DNA from: Coprinellus micaceus
Lineage: Eukaryota > Basidiomycota > Agaricomycetes > Agaricales > Psathyrellaceae
Direction of reading: 5' to 3'
Length of the DNA stretch: 64,000 nucleotides
Assembly: GCA_951394405.1 (NCBI GenBank)
Contig: OX596338.1
Span: forward strand, 3,472,001 to 3,536,000
The position numbers were made by a program, and so were the translations under genes. Within the stretch, counting starts at the first letter, position 1, and the number at the start of each line of letters is the position of its first letter. The notes below the pieces were generated by a model. It saw only the letters and a program-made list of their open reading frames with translations. It was not told the origin of the DNA and did no database searches. Positions 22,900 through 33,784 of this stretch are shown here, piece after piece.

Positions 22900-25127
22900 A
22901 TGTCTGACAACAGCGCCCAGCTGGCAACACGTCTCCTTACCTCCCTCGCAGCGACCTTTGGCGCGTATGGAGCGTACAAGGTGCTGTCGTTCTTCTATGG
23001 TAACTGGACCTCAACTATTCGGCGCCTTCCTGGTCCACCGAGCTCCAGTCTCATGTGGGGGAGCATGAAGGAGATATTTAACGCGGTATGTTCAATCAGC
23101 CATGCTAACCTGCGTAGTATCTCAATGTTTCGCAGGAGAACTCTGCCTTGCACGAGCAGTGGGTGAAGGAGTACGGAAAGACTATCAGATACAAAGGGAT
23201 ACTCGGGGTATGTGTGTCTCCTCGCAGTTCGTTGCGAAGCGTGATATCAACGTACCATCCAGACAAATCGACTCTACACGACGGACTTGAAGGCGATTAA
23301 CCATGTCCTGATGAACAACTACATCTATCAGAAACCTGCTGCGGCCCGCTTTGGATTGAGCCAGATTGTAGGCGATGGTGTCCTTGTAACGGAGGAAGAT
23401 AAGCATAAGCAACAGGTATGTTCTTTAAGCGCCTTGACAATAGGGGCTGCGTCCATTGGCTGACACTATTGCCCACTTGCAGAGAAGGATAATGGTCCGT
23501 ACTCAATTCATTTCTGGGCCGCGTATAATTCTGAGATTGTGACAGAACCCGGCCTTTGGTGCAGGTCAGATCCGGGAGCTTACAGGCGTTTTCTTTGAGA
23601 AGGCCATCGAGGTGAGTTCGCCCCTAACAGTAACTGGGTTCATACTGAGGTTAACGCCCACAAGCTTCGCGACGCCTGGATGTCTCAACTTCAGAACAAG
23701 GAGGGAAATGATGCAGAAACTATCAACGTCCTGACCTGGCTGAGTCGATTGACATTGGATGTCATAGGATTGACTGGTAAGCGGTCTTATAACGAGAGCC
23801 CGCATCAGCTGACACCTCTTCCAGGTTTCAGCTACAAATTCAACGCGCTTGCTCACGGAGAAGACGCGAGCGATTTGATGAAGGCCTTCAGCAAGATCTT
23901 CGAGAGCGGAGCATCGTTTTCCATGATCCCATTTTTGCGCGGCATGTTCCCCGCGCTGCGTTGGCTGGTTGGTCGGATGAACCTGTACTTACACTATCCC
24001 GTACTGACTTCTTCGCTAGCCTGCCGAACGAGATGCAGATACGAAGGAAGCACGTTCTACGATGGATCGAATCGGAAGAGAACTCTTGAACCAGACCAAG
24101 GCAGAACTCAAGAAGAGCGGGAAAGTTGACAAGGACAGTCTGAAAGCCAGGGACCTTCTCACCATCTTGGTGCGCGCCAACATGGCCACGGACATCCCTG
24201 AACACCAACGCATGAGCGATACGGACGTCTTGGCCCGTAAGCGATCCCCCTTCTCTCGTACAGCCCCTGCTGACACCGATTTTAGAGGTCCCGACCTTCC
24301 TCGTTGCTGGCCACGAGACCACAAGGTGAGCTCAGATTGGAGTTTGGCCCGCCTACGAGGCCTGACCCCATCGCAGTACCTCGACTACTTGGGCTCTGTA
24401 TGCCCTGAGCAAAGACCTCGAAGTCCAGAAGAAGCTTCGCGAGGAGCTGCTACAAGTTTCCACGGACGACCCTAACATGGATGAACTCAACGCTCTACCG
24501 TATCTCGACGCCGTCACTCGGGAAACGCTGCGTCTCCACGCACCTGTCTCATCGACTCTGAGGGTTGCAGTCAAAGACGATACCATTCCGCTCAGCACTC
24601 CCGTTACCGACAGGGATGGCAAGACTCACGAATATCTTCAGTAAGTCAAGCCCTCCGCTCGCCATGTGCTAGGACGCTCACGGCTTCCGATCTAGCGTTC
24701 GAAAAGGACAAACACTGCTCATCCCCATCATACCAATCAACAGAGACGCAGCCATCTGGGGAGAGGATGCTCATGAGTTCAGGCCTGAGCGCTGGGAGTC
24801 TGTACCTGCGGGGGCAAGCGCCATTCCCGGCGTGTGGGGTAACTCTCTCACGTTCCTTGGAGGTCCCCGCGCTTGCATTGGGTACCGTTTTTCTGTCATC
24901 GAGTACGTCTCAGTTAATATCTGCTGGATCCTTTCGTTAACCACACTCTCTCCAGGACGAAGGCTATTATCTTCACCCTTATCAGGGCGTTCGAATTCGA
25001 GTTGGCGGTCCCAGTTGAAGACATTGGGAAGAAGTCGTCCCTCGTAACGAGGCCATTTTTGCGGTCGGACCCCAAGGCGGGGAATCAGTTGCCGCTAAAA
25101 GTAAAGCCTTATGCAAGGCCTCTATGA
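22900..25127 (+). CDS. Cytochrome P450 monooxygenase, membrane-anchored
   Basis: Haem-thiolate monooxygenase, presumably ER-anchored; substrate unknown. Twelve exons (22900-23085, 23136-23207, 23263-23415, 23483-23494, 23546-23611, 23665-23776, 23825-23967, 24020-24236, 24286-24325, 24377-24640, 24696-24902, 24956-25127) give 547 aa in phase. N-terminal hydrophobic anchor (about 8-30) and proline hinge RRLPGPP; the C-helix HKQQRRIMNPAFG; I-helix AGHETTST with the oxygen-activating Thr; K-helix ETLR; the PERW motif FRPERW; haem loop [17 protein letters not shown] with the cysteine ligand. Exon 4 is only 12 nt and codes RRIM of the C-helix. Many basidiomycete P450s of this layout act on lipids, lignin-derived aromatics or terpenes, but nothing here chooses between them. 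Next to a GH3 beta-glucosidase, no biosynthetic cluster partner is seen. Confidence 0.93.
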
Positions 25128-26387
25128 TGTAACTTTCAGCGCTATGATCTCCGTCATCCTTTGCATTGTTTTCTGATAATTTATTGTGCGCTCCTACAAA
25201 GACACTCAACATGGCTTGTAATTGTTCAACCAACTATCTACCCGTTTCTACCTTTACATCTTGAGGGACGGCGATCTTTCTTGTTAAATCAGATGCTATT
25301 TACAGTGACATCATCCCCGTATCAACCAGAAGCCGATACGCTGGTCGCCGACACATTAGATGGTTCCTTTTGACGATAGGTGTGTAACATCCTTCTCAAT
25401 CCAAGGACTACCCTCCGTACTCAATCCGTACTTTCGCCCGACCGTCTCCAACCTTCTTGCACCTTAGCCCTCCACACGCCGTACGGACTGAAGCGATAAG
25501 CGCCTATAAGCGCCCGTCGCCCACAGCACCGGGAGCATTGCATTATTTTTGGAACGACAGTTTCAGGTCTTTCACTCTGGGTATTTCGGCGGACATCTCT
25601 TCACTTCGAAAATTCTGGCTTGCTAGCGTGCGAAGCCTTCAATTCCGGCGTCCCTCTCATGGTGTCCGGTGTAGGAGCCCTTTGTGTTTTGAAAGACCAA
25701 GGCCGCCATGCATTCTGTCCGTCATTAGCACCGAGCTGGTTGCATGGAACCAGGAGCTACGTATCAGGAGGTGAATCGCTGCCACATGGCAACACCTGGA
25801 TGAGGCTCGGGTTTCCCCAGGTTTTCCCCCGCGCGGTTCCCAGACCGACCTGAACCCGGATCGTGTGCACAGCGCCAAGTTCTTCTCTTCAAGGCGCAGC
25901 ATACCAGGGCATCCCATCTGACAAGTAAGACAGCCAATATGCATCATTTCAACCGCTCTAATTGTAAAGTTACAGTTTGATCAGGGAGAACTTAGAAGGC
26001 ACTCCCTTCGTCGGCTTCAGACATTCACCGCAGTTCATGTGGGCCGTTGCAACGCGACTCCTTACACACACACACACACACAGACGAACGCCCAGCTGTC
26101 TAGAGGGGAGGCGGAAGCACTTGATTGTCGGTCGATGAGAAAGCCCCATAGAGTCCAACCGCTTTCGCTTCTAGCGCCTGACAGACTTCGTTCGCAGCGT
26201 CATCTCCTGATGGAACTATCTCACGAAACATCATGGGTGCTTCTCTGTGCTTCTCTTCCAGGGCACTTGGGCACCCGACCGGTAATTGGGAATGGGGATC
26301 GCCGCTCTCGTACTGGTATAAGTACACAGAGCCCCGGCGGCGCGCGCTCCCCGCACCCTTCTCTCTCCCTGCATCCATTCTATTACG
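25128..26387. other. Intergenic region, no gene seen
   Basis: About 1.26 kb between the P450 and GH3 genes. It holds a short CA microsatellite (26064-26082) and, close to the GH3 start, a TATA-like GGTATAAGTA near 26311. Short open frames in both strands look random. Confidence 0.45.
26064..26082. repeat. (AC)n microsatellite
   Basis: Nineteen bases of perfect AC dinucleotide repeat in the intergenic region upstream of the GH3 gene. Confidence 0.9.
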
Positions 26388-29345
26388 ATGCGTCTACATT
26401 GGTCGATCGTGTGGGCGTCAATGCTCCTCGCCTCCACCTTGGAGGCACAAGCCCGTAGGTATAACACACTTGCACCTCAGGTTCATCCCTGACCCTCTTT
26501 CTTTGCCAGGGACATGGGAAGAGGCCTACTCTCTGGCCTCTGCGACGGTCGGCCAAATGACCCTCGATGAGAAGCTCGGTATTACCATCGGCACCGGCCA
26601 GCTCAGCTCTACCCGTGGGTCGTTCCCAACAACACCCATCCAGCCGGCGTTGACAACCCATTAGGGCGCTGCGTCGGCGACACGAAGCCCGTCGAAAGAC
26701 TCGGAATACCTTCGTTGTGCTTCCAAGACGGTCCAGCGGGTTTGAGGCTGGTGAAGAACGTGACTGGATTCCCCGCTGGGCTCAATGCAGCTGCTACGTT
26801 CAGTCGCCGCCTTATCCGGGCCAGAGGAAAGGCTTTGGGTGAGGAATGGCGCGGGAAGGGTGCACAGTGAGTTTCGTTATTCCAATGAGTAGCACCTGGC
26901 TGAAGTCAATCAGCGTCTTCTTGGGCCCCGGTATGGATATCGTACGTGTTCCCGCCACCTCTTAAACCCCGAGCATTTTTTTAAACTCTCATCCAGATGC
27001 GTAATCCGAAGGCGGGACGTGCTTGGGAGAGCTTCGGCCCCGACCCGTATCTGAACGGGGAAGGTGCATATGAGACTATCATTGGCGTTCAAAGTGTTGG
27101 AGTACAGGCGTGTGCGAAGCATCTGTCCGCCAACAACCAAGAGCATTGGAGATATGGCGCCAGCTCCAACATAGATGACAGGACACACCATGAGATGTAC
27201 TTCTATCCGTTCCTCCGGAGTATTGAAGCGGATGTCGCGTCGGTAATGTGCGCCTACAACCGTTTCAACAGCACGTCGTCGTGCCACAACGCAGGCCTCT
27301 TAGGACCCGATGGCGTCCTTCGCAAGGCAGGCTTCAAGGGTTAGTTCTCATTCAACCCTAATGGCATTCCTCTGATTGGGGACACAGGCTATGTGGTCAG
27401 TGACTGGGGAGCAACCCACGACTCAGCGCAAGAGAATGCCAACGCCGGCTTGGACATGGAACAGCCGGGTGACTACATCTTTGTTGGTGAGTTTCGTTAT
27501 GCCTTTCTCCAATCGAGAGACATATCTGATCTATTTGAAGGTGGCGGAGTATTTGGCGGCAATAAGCTGAGGGACGCTGTGAACAAGGGTGAGGTGTCAC
27601 AAGCGGTGAGGAAGTTCGGTTAAATCGCCTTGCAACCTCTGACGTTCCTCCCTTGCTAGCGTCTCAACGAGATGGTTGCTCGTATTCTTGCCCCCTGGTA
27701 CCGATTTGATCAAGACAAGGTCGAGCCCCCGAGTTATCAGTTTCGTTCCTCTCTCATATCGCTAGTCATTTAGGGCTACCCACCGACCAACTTCGACGCC
27801 CAGAAAAAGGATGGGTCTGGGCCCCGCAACCTTAGGGTAAACGTTCGATCGGACGAGCACACTGCACTCGCTAGGGAGATTGCCTCCGCTTCTGCAGTCC
27901 TACTCAAGAATACCAGGAGCACCACCGACGGCACCCCTACTGGGGTCACGACACGAGGGTTGCCTCTTGCGAAGGAAAGAATCAAGGCCGTTGCAGTCGT
28001 GGGCCAGGATGCCAAGATGCCCAACTTGAACTGCAGTGACATGAACGAGTGTAACGACGGAACAATGAGTGTTGGGTGCGTTGGTCTGCACGCCGCTATC
28101 CAGAGAAAACTAACACGCTACTCTGAGAATAGGTGGGGTTCCGGTGCGAACAGCTTGGAGTTCATTGTACCTCCCATCGACGCCATTACCTCGTACCTGG
28201 GTTCATCCGCTTCTGTCACCCCGTCCTTGTCGAACAACCTCGATGATGGCGTGAATGCGGCTAGAGGAAAGGATGTTGCCTTCGTCTTTGTCAATGCGTG
28301 AGTTCTATCTACCTGGCGGGGGTTGATTCTAAGCAAATTCGTTTAGCATGAGTGGGGAACTCGCTGCTTACACCATCGTACACGGAAACCAAGGCGATCG
28401 CAATGACCTCGATCTTTGGTGGAAGGGAGGCAGCCTGGTGAGTTCACTAGGCTATCTCGCATGTCAAGGTCCTAACCCTTTTCTAGGTCGAGAGGGTTGC
28501 GGCCGTAAACAACAACACCATCGTTGTCGTTCACTCTGTCGGCCCAGTTTACTTCACCTGGAGTAACCACCCCAACGTCACAGGCATCATCTATGCTGGA
28601 ACGCCTGGAGAGCAAACCGGACCTTCCATCGTCGATGTCCTATTCGGAAACTACAATCCTAGCGGAAAGCTTCCTTTCAGTATTGCCGATGTGCGTTTCC
28701 GATGGCGAAGTATCGATTTCAGTAGTCGCTGACCAATTTTAGAACGAAGATGCCTATGGAACCAAGATTGTCTACAACAGCCTTGGATTCCCAGAGGTGA
28801 GCATACCAACTGGCGCGAGCACATATACCAGACGCAGGCGCTCACGCATCACAGCTTGAGTATACGGAGAAGCTCCTTCTCGACTACCGCTATATGGATA
28901 GCAAGAGCATCCGCCCCCGATTCGAGTTCGGCTTCGGATTGTCGTACACTACCTTCGCGTACTCTGGGTTGTCTGTTCGCCAATCAGGGACTAGCTATAC
29001 TGTTTCGTTCACCGTCGCCAACACTGGTGCCTTCGCGGGTGCCGAGAAGCCTCAGCTCTACCTCTCCTTCCCACCCGCTGCCGGAGAACCCAAGAAGGTC
29101 CTTAGAGGGTTTGAAGAAGTGATTCTCAATGCCGGAGCGTCTTCCGGGGTCACTGTTACGCTCAGCGAGCGGGATATGAGGTGCGCCTGATGTCAACCTC
29201 TCCACAGCTAGAGGTACTCATACGCATCCCATATAGCATCTGGGATGTCGTCAGCCAGAAATACGTTCGTCCATCCGGAACTTTCCAGGTTCTAGTCGGG
29301 TCGTCCTCTTTGGATATCCGCCTTGACGCCTCAGTTGCCGTCTAA
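26388..29345 (+). CDS. Secreted beta-glucosidase, glycoside hydrolase family 3
   Basis: Extracellular hydrolase releasing glucose from cello-oligosaccharides or other beta-glucosides. Fifteen exons (first 26388-26454, then 26510-26614, 26665-26866, 26914-26941, 26997-27339, 27388-27486, 27541-27605, 27660-27719, 27774-28075, 28133-28297, 28347-28437, 28487-28690, 28743-28796, 28855-29180, 29237-29345) give 739 aa. Signal peptide MRLHWSIVWASMLLASTLEA. GH3 N-domain: CFQDGPAGLR, FLGPGMDIMRNPKAGRAWES, KHLSANNQE, MCAYNRFN, and the nucleophile in VVSDWGA (about residue 280). Then the alpha/beta domain with NQGDRNDLDL and a C-terminal fibronectin-III-like domain after RFEFGFGLSYTTF. One exon is 28 nt. 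No linker or CBM is seen, so it acts as a free enzyme. Exon joints near 26615-26664 rest on the conserved RCVGDT. Confidence 0.94.
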
Positions 29346-30245
29346 TCGTTCAGCATGTACAGCAAATATCTAACATTACTGTGAGTACAACAAATCTCAC
29401 TGTCATGATGCACAATCTGAACCCTTTGCATCCAGTATCTCTGTTTAACCTTCATTAAACACATCCATATACCCTCCTTGTCTGGTTACTGCGCTGCGTA
29501 CCAAATTTCATGTGTTGGAATTTCCCCATGCTGCTCAAGGGGGTGTCACAGTGCACAAGCCTTGCGCGGGGCCAAGGGCTAGCATCAAGCACATCCAGGA
29601 ACATCGCTCTTTGTTCGAGTTCCAGCCGTCAAACCCGCAAGGTCGTATCTGAGCATGCCTTAATCCCGTGTCCTAGGTCCCCGTCCAACGTGGCGAGTCG
29701 TGACATCTTTCAGCTCACAACGATAGTCTCCCATTACAGTATACTGTACCCAGGGCCAGAGGTTGCCACTCATAAATTGATGGCCCTTATTCTCCAAGCT
29801 TTCGACTCCTTTCTACCTCCTTACCATCATTCCGCTGATGCTAGATTCAGACGTGCTTTCGTTTGACCGCGGCACGTCTTTCGCATGCCCCCGATTGAAG
29901 TTCAATTATACTCACGACAGAGGATCTCGCGTAGAGTGATTCGTGGAGAAAAGGCCGGACCACCGACGATCCAGTGGCAATCACAGCTAGAGTCCCCAAA
30001 GAAGTCTCCTCAGTGCCGTACACAAAGCCCATTGTTCTCCTCCGCACGTGCTGTGGGCCCTGGCAAAGACACACTGTCGCCACTCAGGGGGGGCCGGGAC
30101 TATAAATTTCAGCAAGCGGATGATGGAGTCAGCGCACTGCTTGCTCTCGTTGACCATCCTCTGGATTTATCTCCCTTGACGGGTGGCACCCCATTATATT
30201 CAGGTATCGCAGCGCGCATTTCAAGCATATCGAGCATTATCTATC
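29346..30245. other. Intergenic, no gene seen
   Basis: About 900 bp. A CACGTG box lies near 30045 and a run of G near 30085. Short open frames on both strands are not coding-like. Confidence 0.4.
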
Positions 30246-31236
30246 ATGTCGCTCTTTCTGGACCTCGACGACCCCAGAAGTCCCCTCCCGCCGACTGGGC
30301 CTGATCCCGACAATACTTTCTGGACTTTCGATAGGTTCCCAGGTCACCTTCGCAAACGCAGCATCCCAGACGTCCCGCTTGACATCGAATTCTCCTTCGA
30401 GGACCTCGACACGTCAATGAGCAACGCCATTTCGCCTCACCCTTGCGTACAGGACCAGCCTCAATTCGGAGACCCTTTCACAATCGGCGGAGGCAGGCGC
30501 AATAGTTGGATAGACTCCCCCGCCACATCGAGCTCCTCGATATCTCCTATGACTGGAGATCGAAAGCTTGAAAGAGAGTTCCCGTACGAAGATTGGTCCC
30601 CGCCTTCGTCGTTCAACGCGCCCCGATCGCCAAGAGCTTTACCCCGCGTTCAAATCTCTCACCTCGACGCCCTTGCCTTGAACGTCAAGTCACTTTCTGG
30701 CCCAATGTTCTCGGAGCTGGAAATCGAAACGAAACCTGTATGGAACTTCCGTGCACAGCTAATCCCTTCCCTACTCACCCCGCTTGTACTAGGACATCTT
30801 CAAGCATAATTATGTCATCATCCGGAAAGAGTCCCATGTTGGGCCTTGCCCTCTTCGCTACGGAGAGGACGGATATCTTAGCCTCAAGTCGTTCGCTTCA
30901 AATACAACAACTGCTACCCTCTGGCTTTCTCTTCAGGGTTGCGCTATTTACGAGCGGCGGGGGGACCTAGGGCTTCGGACAAAGGCTTTCTTTGAAGAAA
31001 ACGCGACGCTTATCTTTGTCGAGCGTGAAAGCCGATACACGAAAAGTGGGGACCCTCTCTTCGAGTTTCTGGGAAACTATTACGTTCGTACAAAGGGTGA
31101 AGACGCACGGGATGGAAGTGAAGGTAGTAGAGCTCTCTGGGTGTCTGCAATCGAGCAGTCGGCTTTGTCGACGAGCACCCTAAGCGGAATTCCACTTTCG
31201 GCTGCATCGCGCGTCGAACTCCAATTCATACGATAA
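30246..31236 (+). CDS. Hypothetical protein, two exons, no family recognised
   Basis: Exon 1 30246-30737 and exon 2 30793-31236, joined by a 55-nt GT-AG intron, give 311 aa in one frame. I do not recognise it. The first half is low-complexity, Ser/Pro/Asp-rich with no hydrophobic segments (starts MSLFLDLDDPRSPLPPTG). The second half looks globular: DIFKHNYVIRKESHVGPCPL, then CAIYERRGDLGLRTKAFFEE and GDPLFEFLGNYYVR, with regular alternation of charged and hydrophobic residues. The clean 148-codon second exon without its own ATG, beginning exactly at an AG, is the best evidence that this is a real gene. No signal peptide or membrane segment; probably cytosolic or nuclear. Confidence 0.65.
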
Positions 31237-31731
31237 TTATATGCCTTCGGTTGGCTTCCCCACTTCTTTACTGCTTCATGCTGCACCTTTGTCCATTTTT
31301 GATTTAGCACTCCATGATACCCTTGGCGTCGGCTTATTCACTCTATCTCTCCCTCACATACTCTTTGCGTTGTATCAAAGGAGTCCGCGGCTTATCACAC
31401 ACACACCAAATCTTACACCCGTATCCCACCCTCTCACTAATAAATGAGGTTCGAATTGCTTGCTCTGCTCTGTCGGTCAGTTGTCACCATGCCACGAGTC
31501 GTTATGGGTCCTTGATCGCACACGGGCGCTTATTCTACGGGGTCCCGAACGTCATCACAAATTTGAGCAAATTTAGAGGTATTCTACGGCCCCCAGCGTC
31601 CAAAGGTTCATACATAGTCCTATTCGAAACTGTGTCCGAGAGAAGTTTGGGTCCTGTACAATAGAAGGGAAGTAAAGTTGAGTCCAAAGCGTCCAACATC
31701 CATCGTATCTGCCTTCGTCGGGGATCTGGGT
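31237..31731. other. Intergenic (convergent), no gene seen
   Basis: Lies between the 3' ends of the hypothetical gene (+) and the first cerato-platanin (-). Nothing coding-like. Confidence 0.4.
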
Positions 31732-32352
31732 TTACAACCCGCATAAGGCGGAGTTAATTTGCGTCGCCAGAACCTTCACGCGACCCAACTCCACGCCCTT
31801 CCCACCAGTCAATTCGTTCAACCCACCAAGGGCAATATTGAACGAATCGACAGCAACATCTATGGCCAAGACGTTGATCTTGGTTGTGTTCACGACGCCT
31901 CCCGCGCTCGTAGTCGTGTAGGCGAGCTCCCAGCAGGACCCACACGAGGTGGAGTTCCAGCTGGCGACGGCGAAAGCACCACCGATGAGTGGGTACTTGG
32001 GAAGGGATCCGAACGTGGTGAAACCTTTCGTGATGAGGCCGTTTTTGCCGTCAGAGCAGGCGACGGAGGTGAGGGGGCCGTTGCGGTTGTCGTAGGTGGT
32101 ATCGTAACTGACGGTTGTGGTGTATACAGGATTACTAACGGTTGGAAGGGGAGGTGCAATGGTGCTTGTCGCGGTGCCAGTAGTCGAAGTCGACGTCGCG
32201 GTACTGGTCGCAGAGCTGGAAGTTGTTGGGGTCCTGGTAGTTGTTATAGTCACCGTGGAAGAGGTTCTTGTGGTGGTAGTGGTGGTATTCGTCTGTGCCG
32301 AGATCAGGGTGCACAGAGCGAGAATGTTTGCGAGGATCGAGAAGTACCGCAT
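31732..32352 (-). CDS. Cerato-platanin family protein with Thr/Ser-rich linker
   Basis: Small secreted cell-wall-associated protein of the family that binds chitin oligomers and can be sensed by plants. Single exon, 206 aa, on the minus strand. Signal peptide MRYFSILANILALCTLISAQ; then about 65 residues of Thr/Ser repeats (likely O-glycosylated stalk); then the cerato-platanin domain (about 85-206): VSYDTTYDN, VACSDGKNGLITKGFTTFGS, IGGAFAV, SCGSCWELAY, IDVAVDSFNIALGGLNELT, ending ALCGL. The four expected cysteines are all there. The start was chosen at the signal peptide; an upstream in-frame ATG (at 32595) would give an unlikely charged N-terminus. A TATA box lies 55 bp upstream. Tandem with a linker-free paralogue at 32858-33283 on the same strand. 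Confidence 0.93.
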   Translation of the reverse strand: MRYFSILANILALCTLISAQTNTTTTTTRTSSTVTITTTRTPTTSSSATSTATSTSTTGTATSTIAPPLPTVSNPVYTTTVSYDTTYDNRNGPLTSVACSDGKNGLITKGFTTFGSLPKYPLIGGAFAVASWNSTSCGSCWELAYTTTSAGGVVNTTKINVLAIDVAVDSFNIALGGLNELTGGKGVELGRVKVLATQINSALCGL

Positions 32353-32857
32353 GATGATCGAAACGTGGAGAGATGGGTGAGAGTGGAAGAGGATCTTCTG
32401 GTACCCTTTTATAGTCGACTCGGTAAATATTCTTCGAAATTCTGGGGTTTGGATAAGGCTTCTTGCATCTCCATGGTGCTTCTGGGCCCTCGGAAGGATC
32501 GAATTGGCATCCGACTTGCCGGACTTGAGGTCACGTAGAATCGAGGGGCTTCCGAGGGATCCCAGGGTGCACCTAGAATCAGCAGTTCGTGTCACGATGG
32601 TCTTGTTTCAGGAATAAACGGAGAAACTACAAATGGTACGGGGGACATTGTCCGTCACTGTCATACATTGTTATACATTGCATATCTGAGGCCTGAGGCC
32701 TGAGGGGAAAGCGGGTTCATTATCCGTCCGTGGATATGATGTGCCAAAGTGCAGTTGAACTTAAGTCCGTAACATGTCCGTGTAAATGTCCAAGAATAAG
32801 CGTCGAGGTTTACCTGCACATGGTGTGAGAAGCGCCAGTGGAGAAAATAGACAACAC
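32353..32857. other. Spacer between the two cerato-platanin genes
   Basis: Contains the promoter of the linker-bearing gene and the 3' region of its paralogue. A direct repeat CATTGTTATACATTGCATAT-like stretch near 32665-32685 and doubled GAGGCCT near 32690-32703 are the only structure seen. Confidence 0.4.
32407..32414 (-). promoter_or_regulatory. TATA box of the linker-bearing cerato-platanin
   Basis: TATAAAAG on the minus strand, about 55 bp before the start codon, the usual distance in this window for abundant secreted proteins. Confidence 0.6.
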
Positions 32858-33283
32858 TTACAGCCCGCAAGCCGACGGAGCAACCTGATTAGCAGTGACC
32901 GGGACACGCCCCAGCTGGGTCGCCTGACCATTGGTCAATTCGTTCATGGCGGCCCTAGCGATGTTGAAGCCCCCGCTACCAACATCGACAGCGATGATGT
33001 TGACCGTCCTCGTCACTCCCCCGGAAGTGTATGCGAGTTGCCAGCAAGTGCCGCACGCGGGAGAATTCCATCCAGTGACGGCGGGAACACCTCCAATTCG
33101 AGGGAATCGCGGAAGGGAACCGAAGGTCGTAAAACCGCGAGTCAGAAGGCCATTCGAGCCATCTGAGCAAGCCACTGTAGCGAGCGACTGTGAAGCATTG
33201 TCGTACACAGTGTCGTAGCTGACCGTGATGGACTGCCCCAAGGCGGAAGCGACAAGAGAGTAGAGAACGAGAGTGAACTTCAT
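32858..33283 (-). CDS. Cerato-platanin family protein, linker-free form
   Basis: Same family as its neighbour, single exon, 141 aa. Signal peptide MKFTLVLYSLVASALGQ followed directly by the domain: SITVSYDTVYDN, VACSDGSNGLLTRGFTTFGS, IGGVPAVTGWNSPACGTCWQL, IDVGSGGFNIARAAMNELTNGQA, ending SACGL. Four cysteines present, typical size for the family. Start set by the signal peptide. Divergence from the neighbouring copy is substantial, so the duplication is not recent. Confidence 0.95.
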   Translation of the reverse strand: MKFTLVLYSLVASALGQSITVSYDTVYDNASQSLATVACSDGSNGLLTRGFTTFGSLPRFPRIGGVPAVTGWNSPACGTCWQLAYTSGGVTRTVNIIAVDVGSGGFNIARAAMNELTNGQATQLGRVPVTANQVAPSACGL

Positions 33284-33784
33284 GGTTGTTTAGGAGGTCT
33301 CGGGGTGATGTTGAGTCATAGACTGCCAGCACTGGCTTTTATAAGAAATTTGGAGAGAAAACCCTACGGGGATGGAGACTCGAGAAGAGAGAGCGAAGTC
33401 ACCTGGGACTTCCTTTCGCCGAACCTAATTCCAGAAACCAGTGCGAAGCCCAGCTAGCCCAGTTTCAGCCCTTCAAGTTTGGTCCAGGTGACAAGTGACC
33501 GCCTCGGCAGCGTTTCTCCGCGATTCTCGAGATTTGTATCATTCTCCCTCAGAAGAGAACGGCCTTGGAGGTACTTTGTACCCCAAGGCGAAGGTCGAGC
33601 TTTCGGCATCCGGGTTTGCCTAGCTCGGACTCGTTAGAACTTAGGACATCGTGGTCGAGAAGCAAGAAGCAATTCCAAGATGAAAATAGGGGTGACACCT
33701 GCGTCAAGAGTGGATCTCGTGACCTCATGCTCGAGCTCGCTGCGCGGCACAGCGAGCAAGACAGTATCTCCAACCGCGACAACG
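33284..33784. other. Divergent promoter region between cerato-platanin and FG-GAP gene
   Basis: Holds the minus-strand TATAAAAG of the cerato-platanin (33336-33343) and the 5' region of the FG-GAP protein. An upstream in-frame ATG for the latter exists at 33680. Confidence 0.4.
33336..33343 (-). promoter_or_regulatory. TATA box of the linker-free cerato-platanin
   Basis: TATAAAAG on the minus strand 53 bp before the start codon. Confidence 0.6.

Noticed and set aside
22900..29345. P450 plus GH3 as a biosynthetic or detoxification cluster
   Set aside because: No core synthase, transporter or regulator sits with them; two accessory enzymes side by side are not enough.
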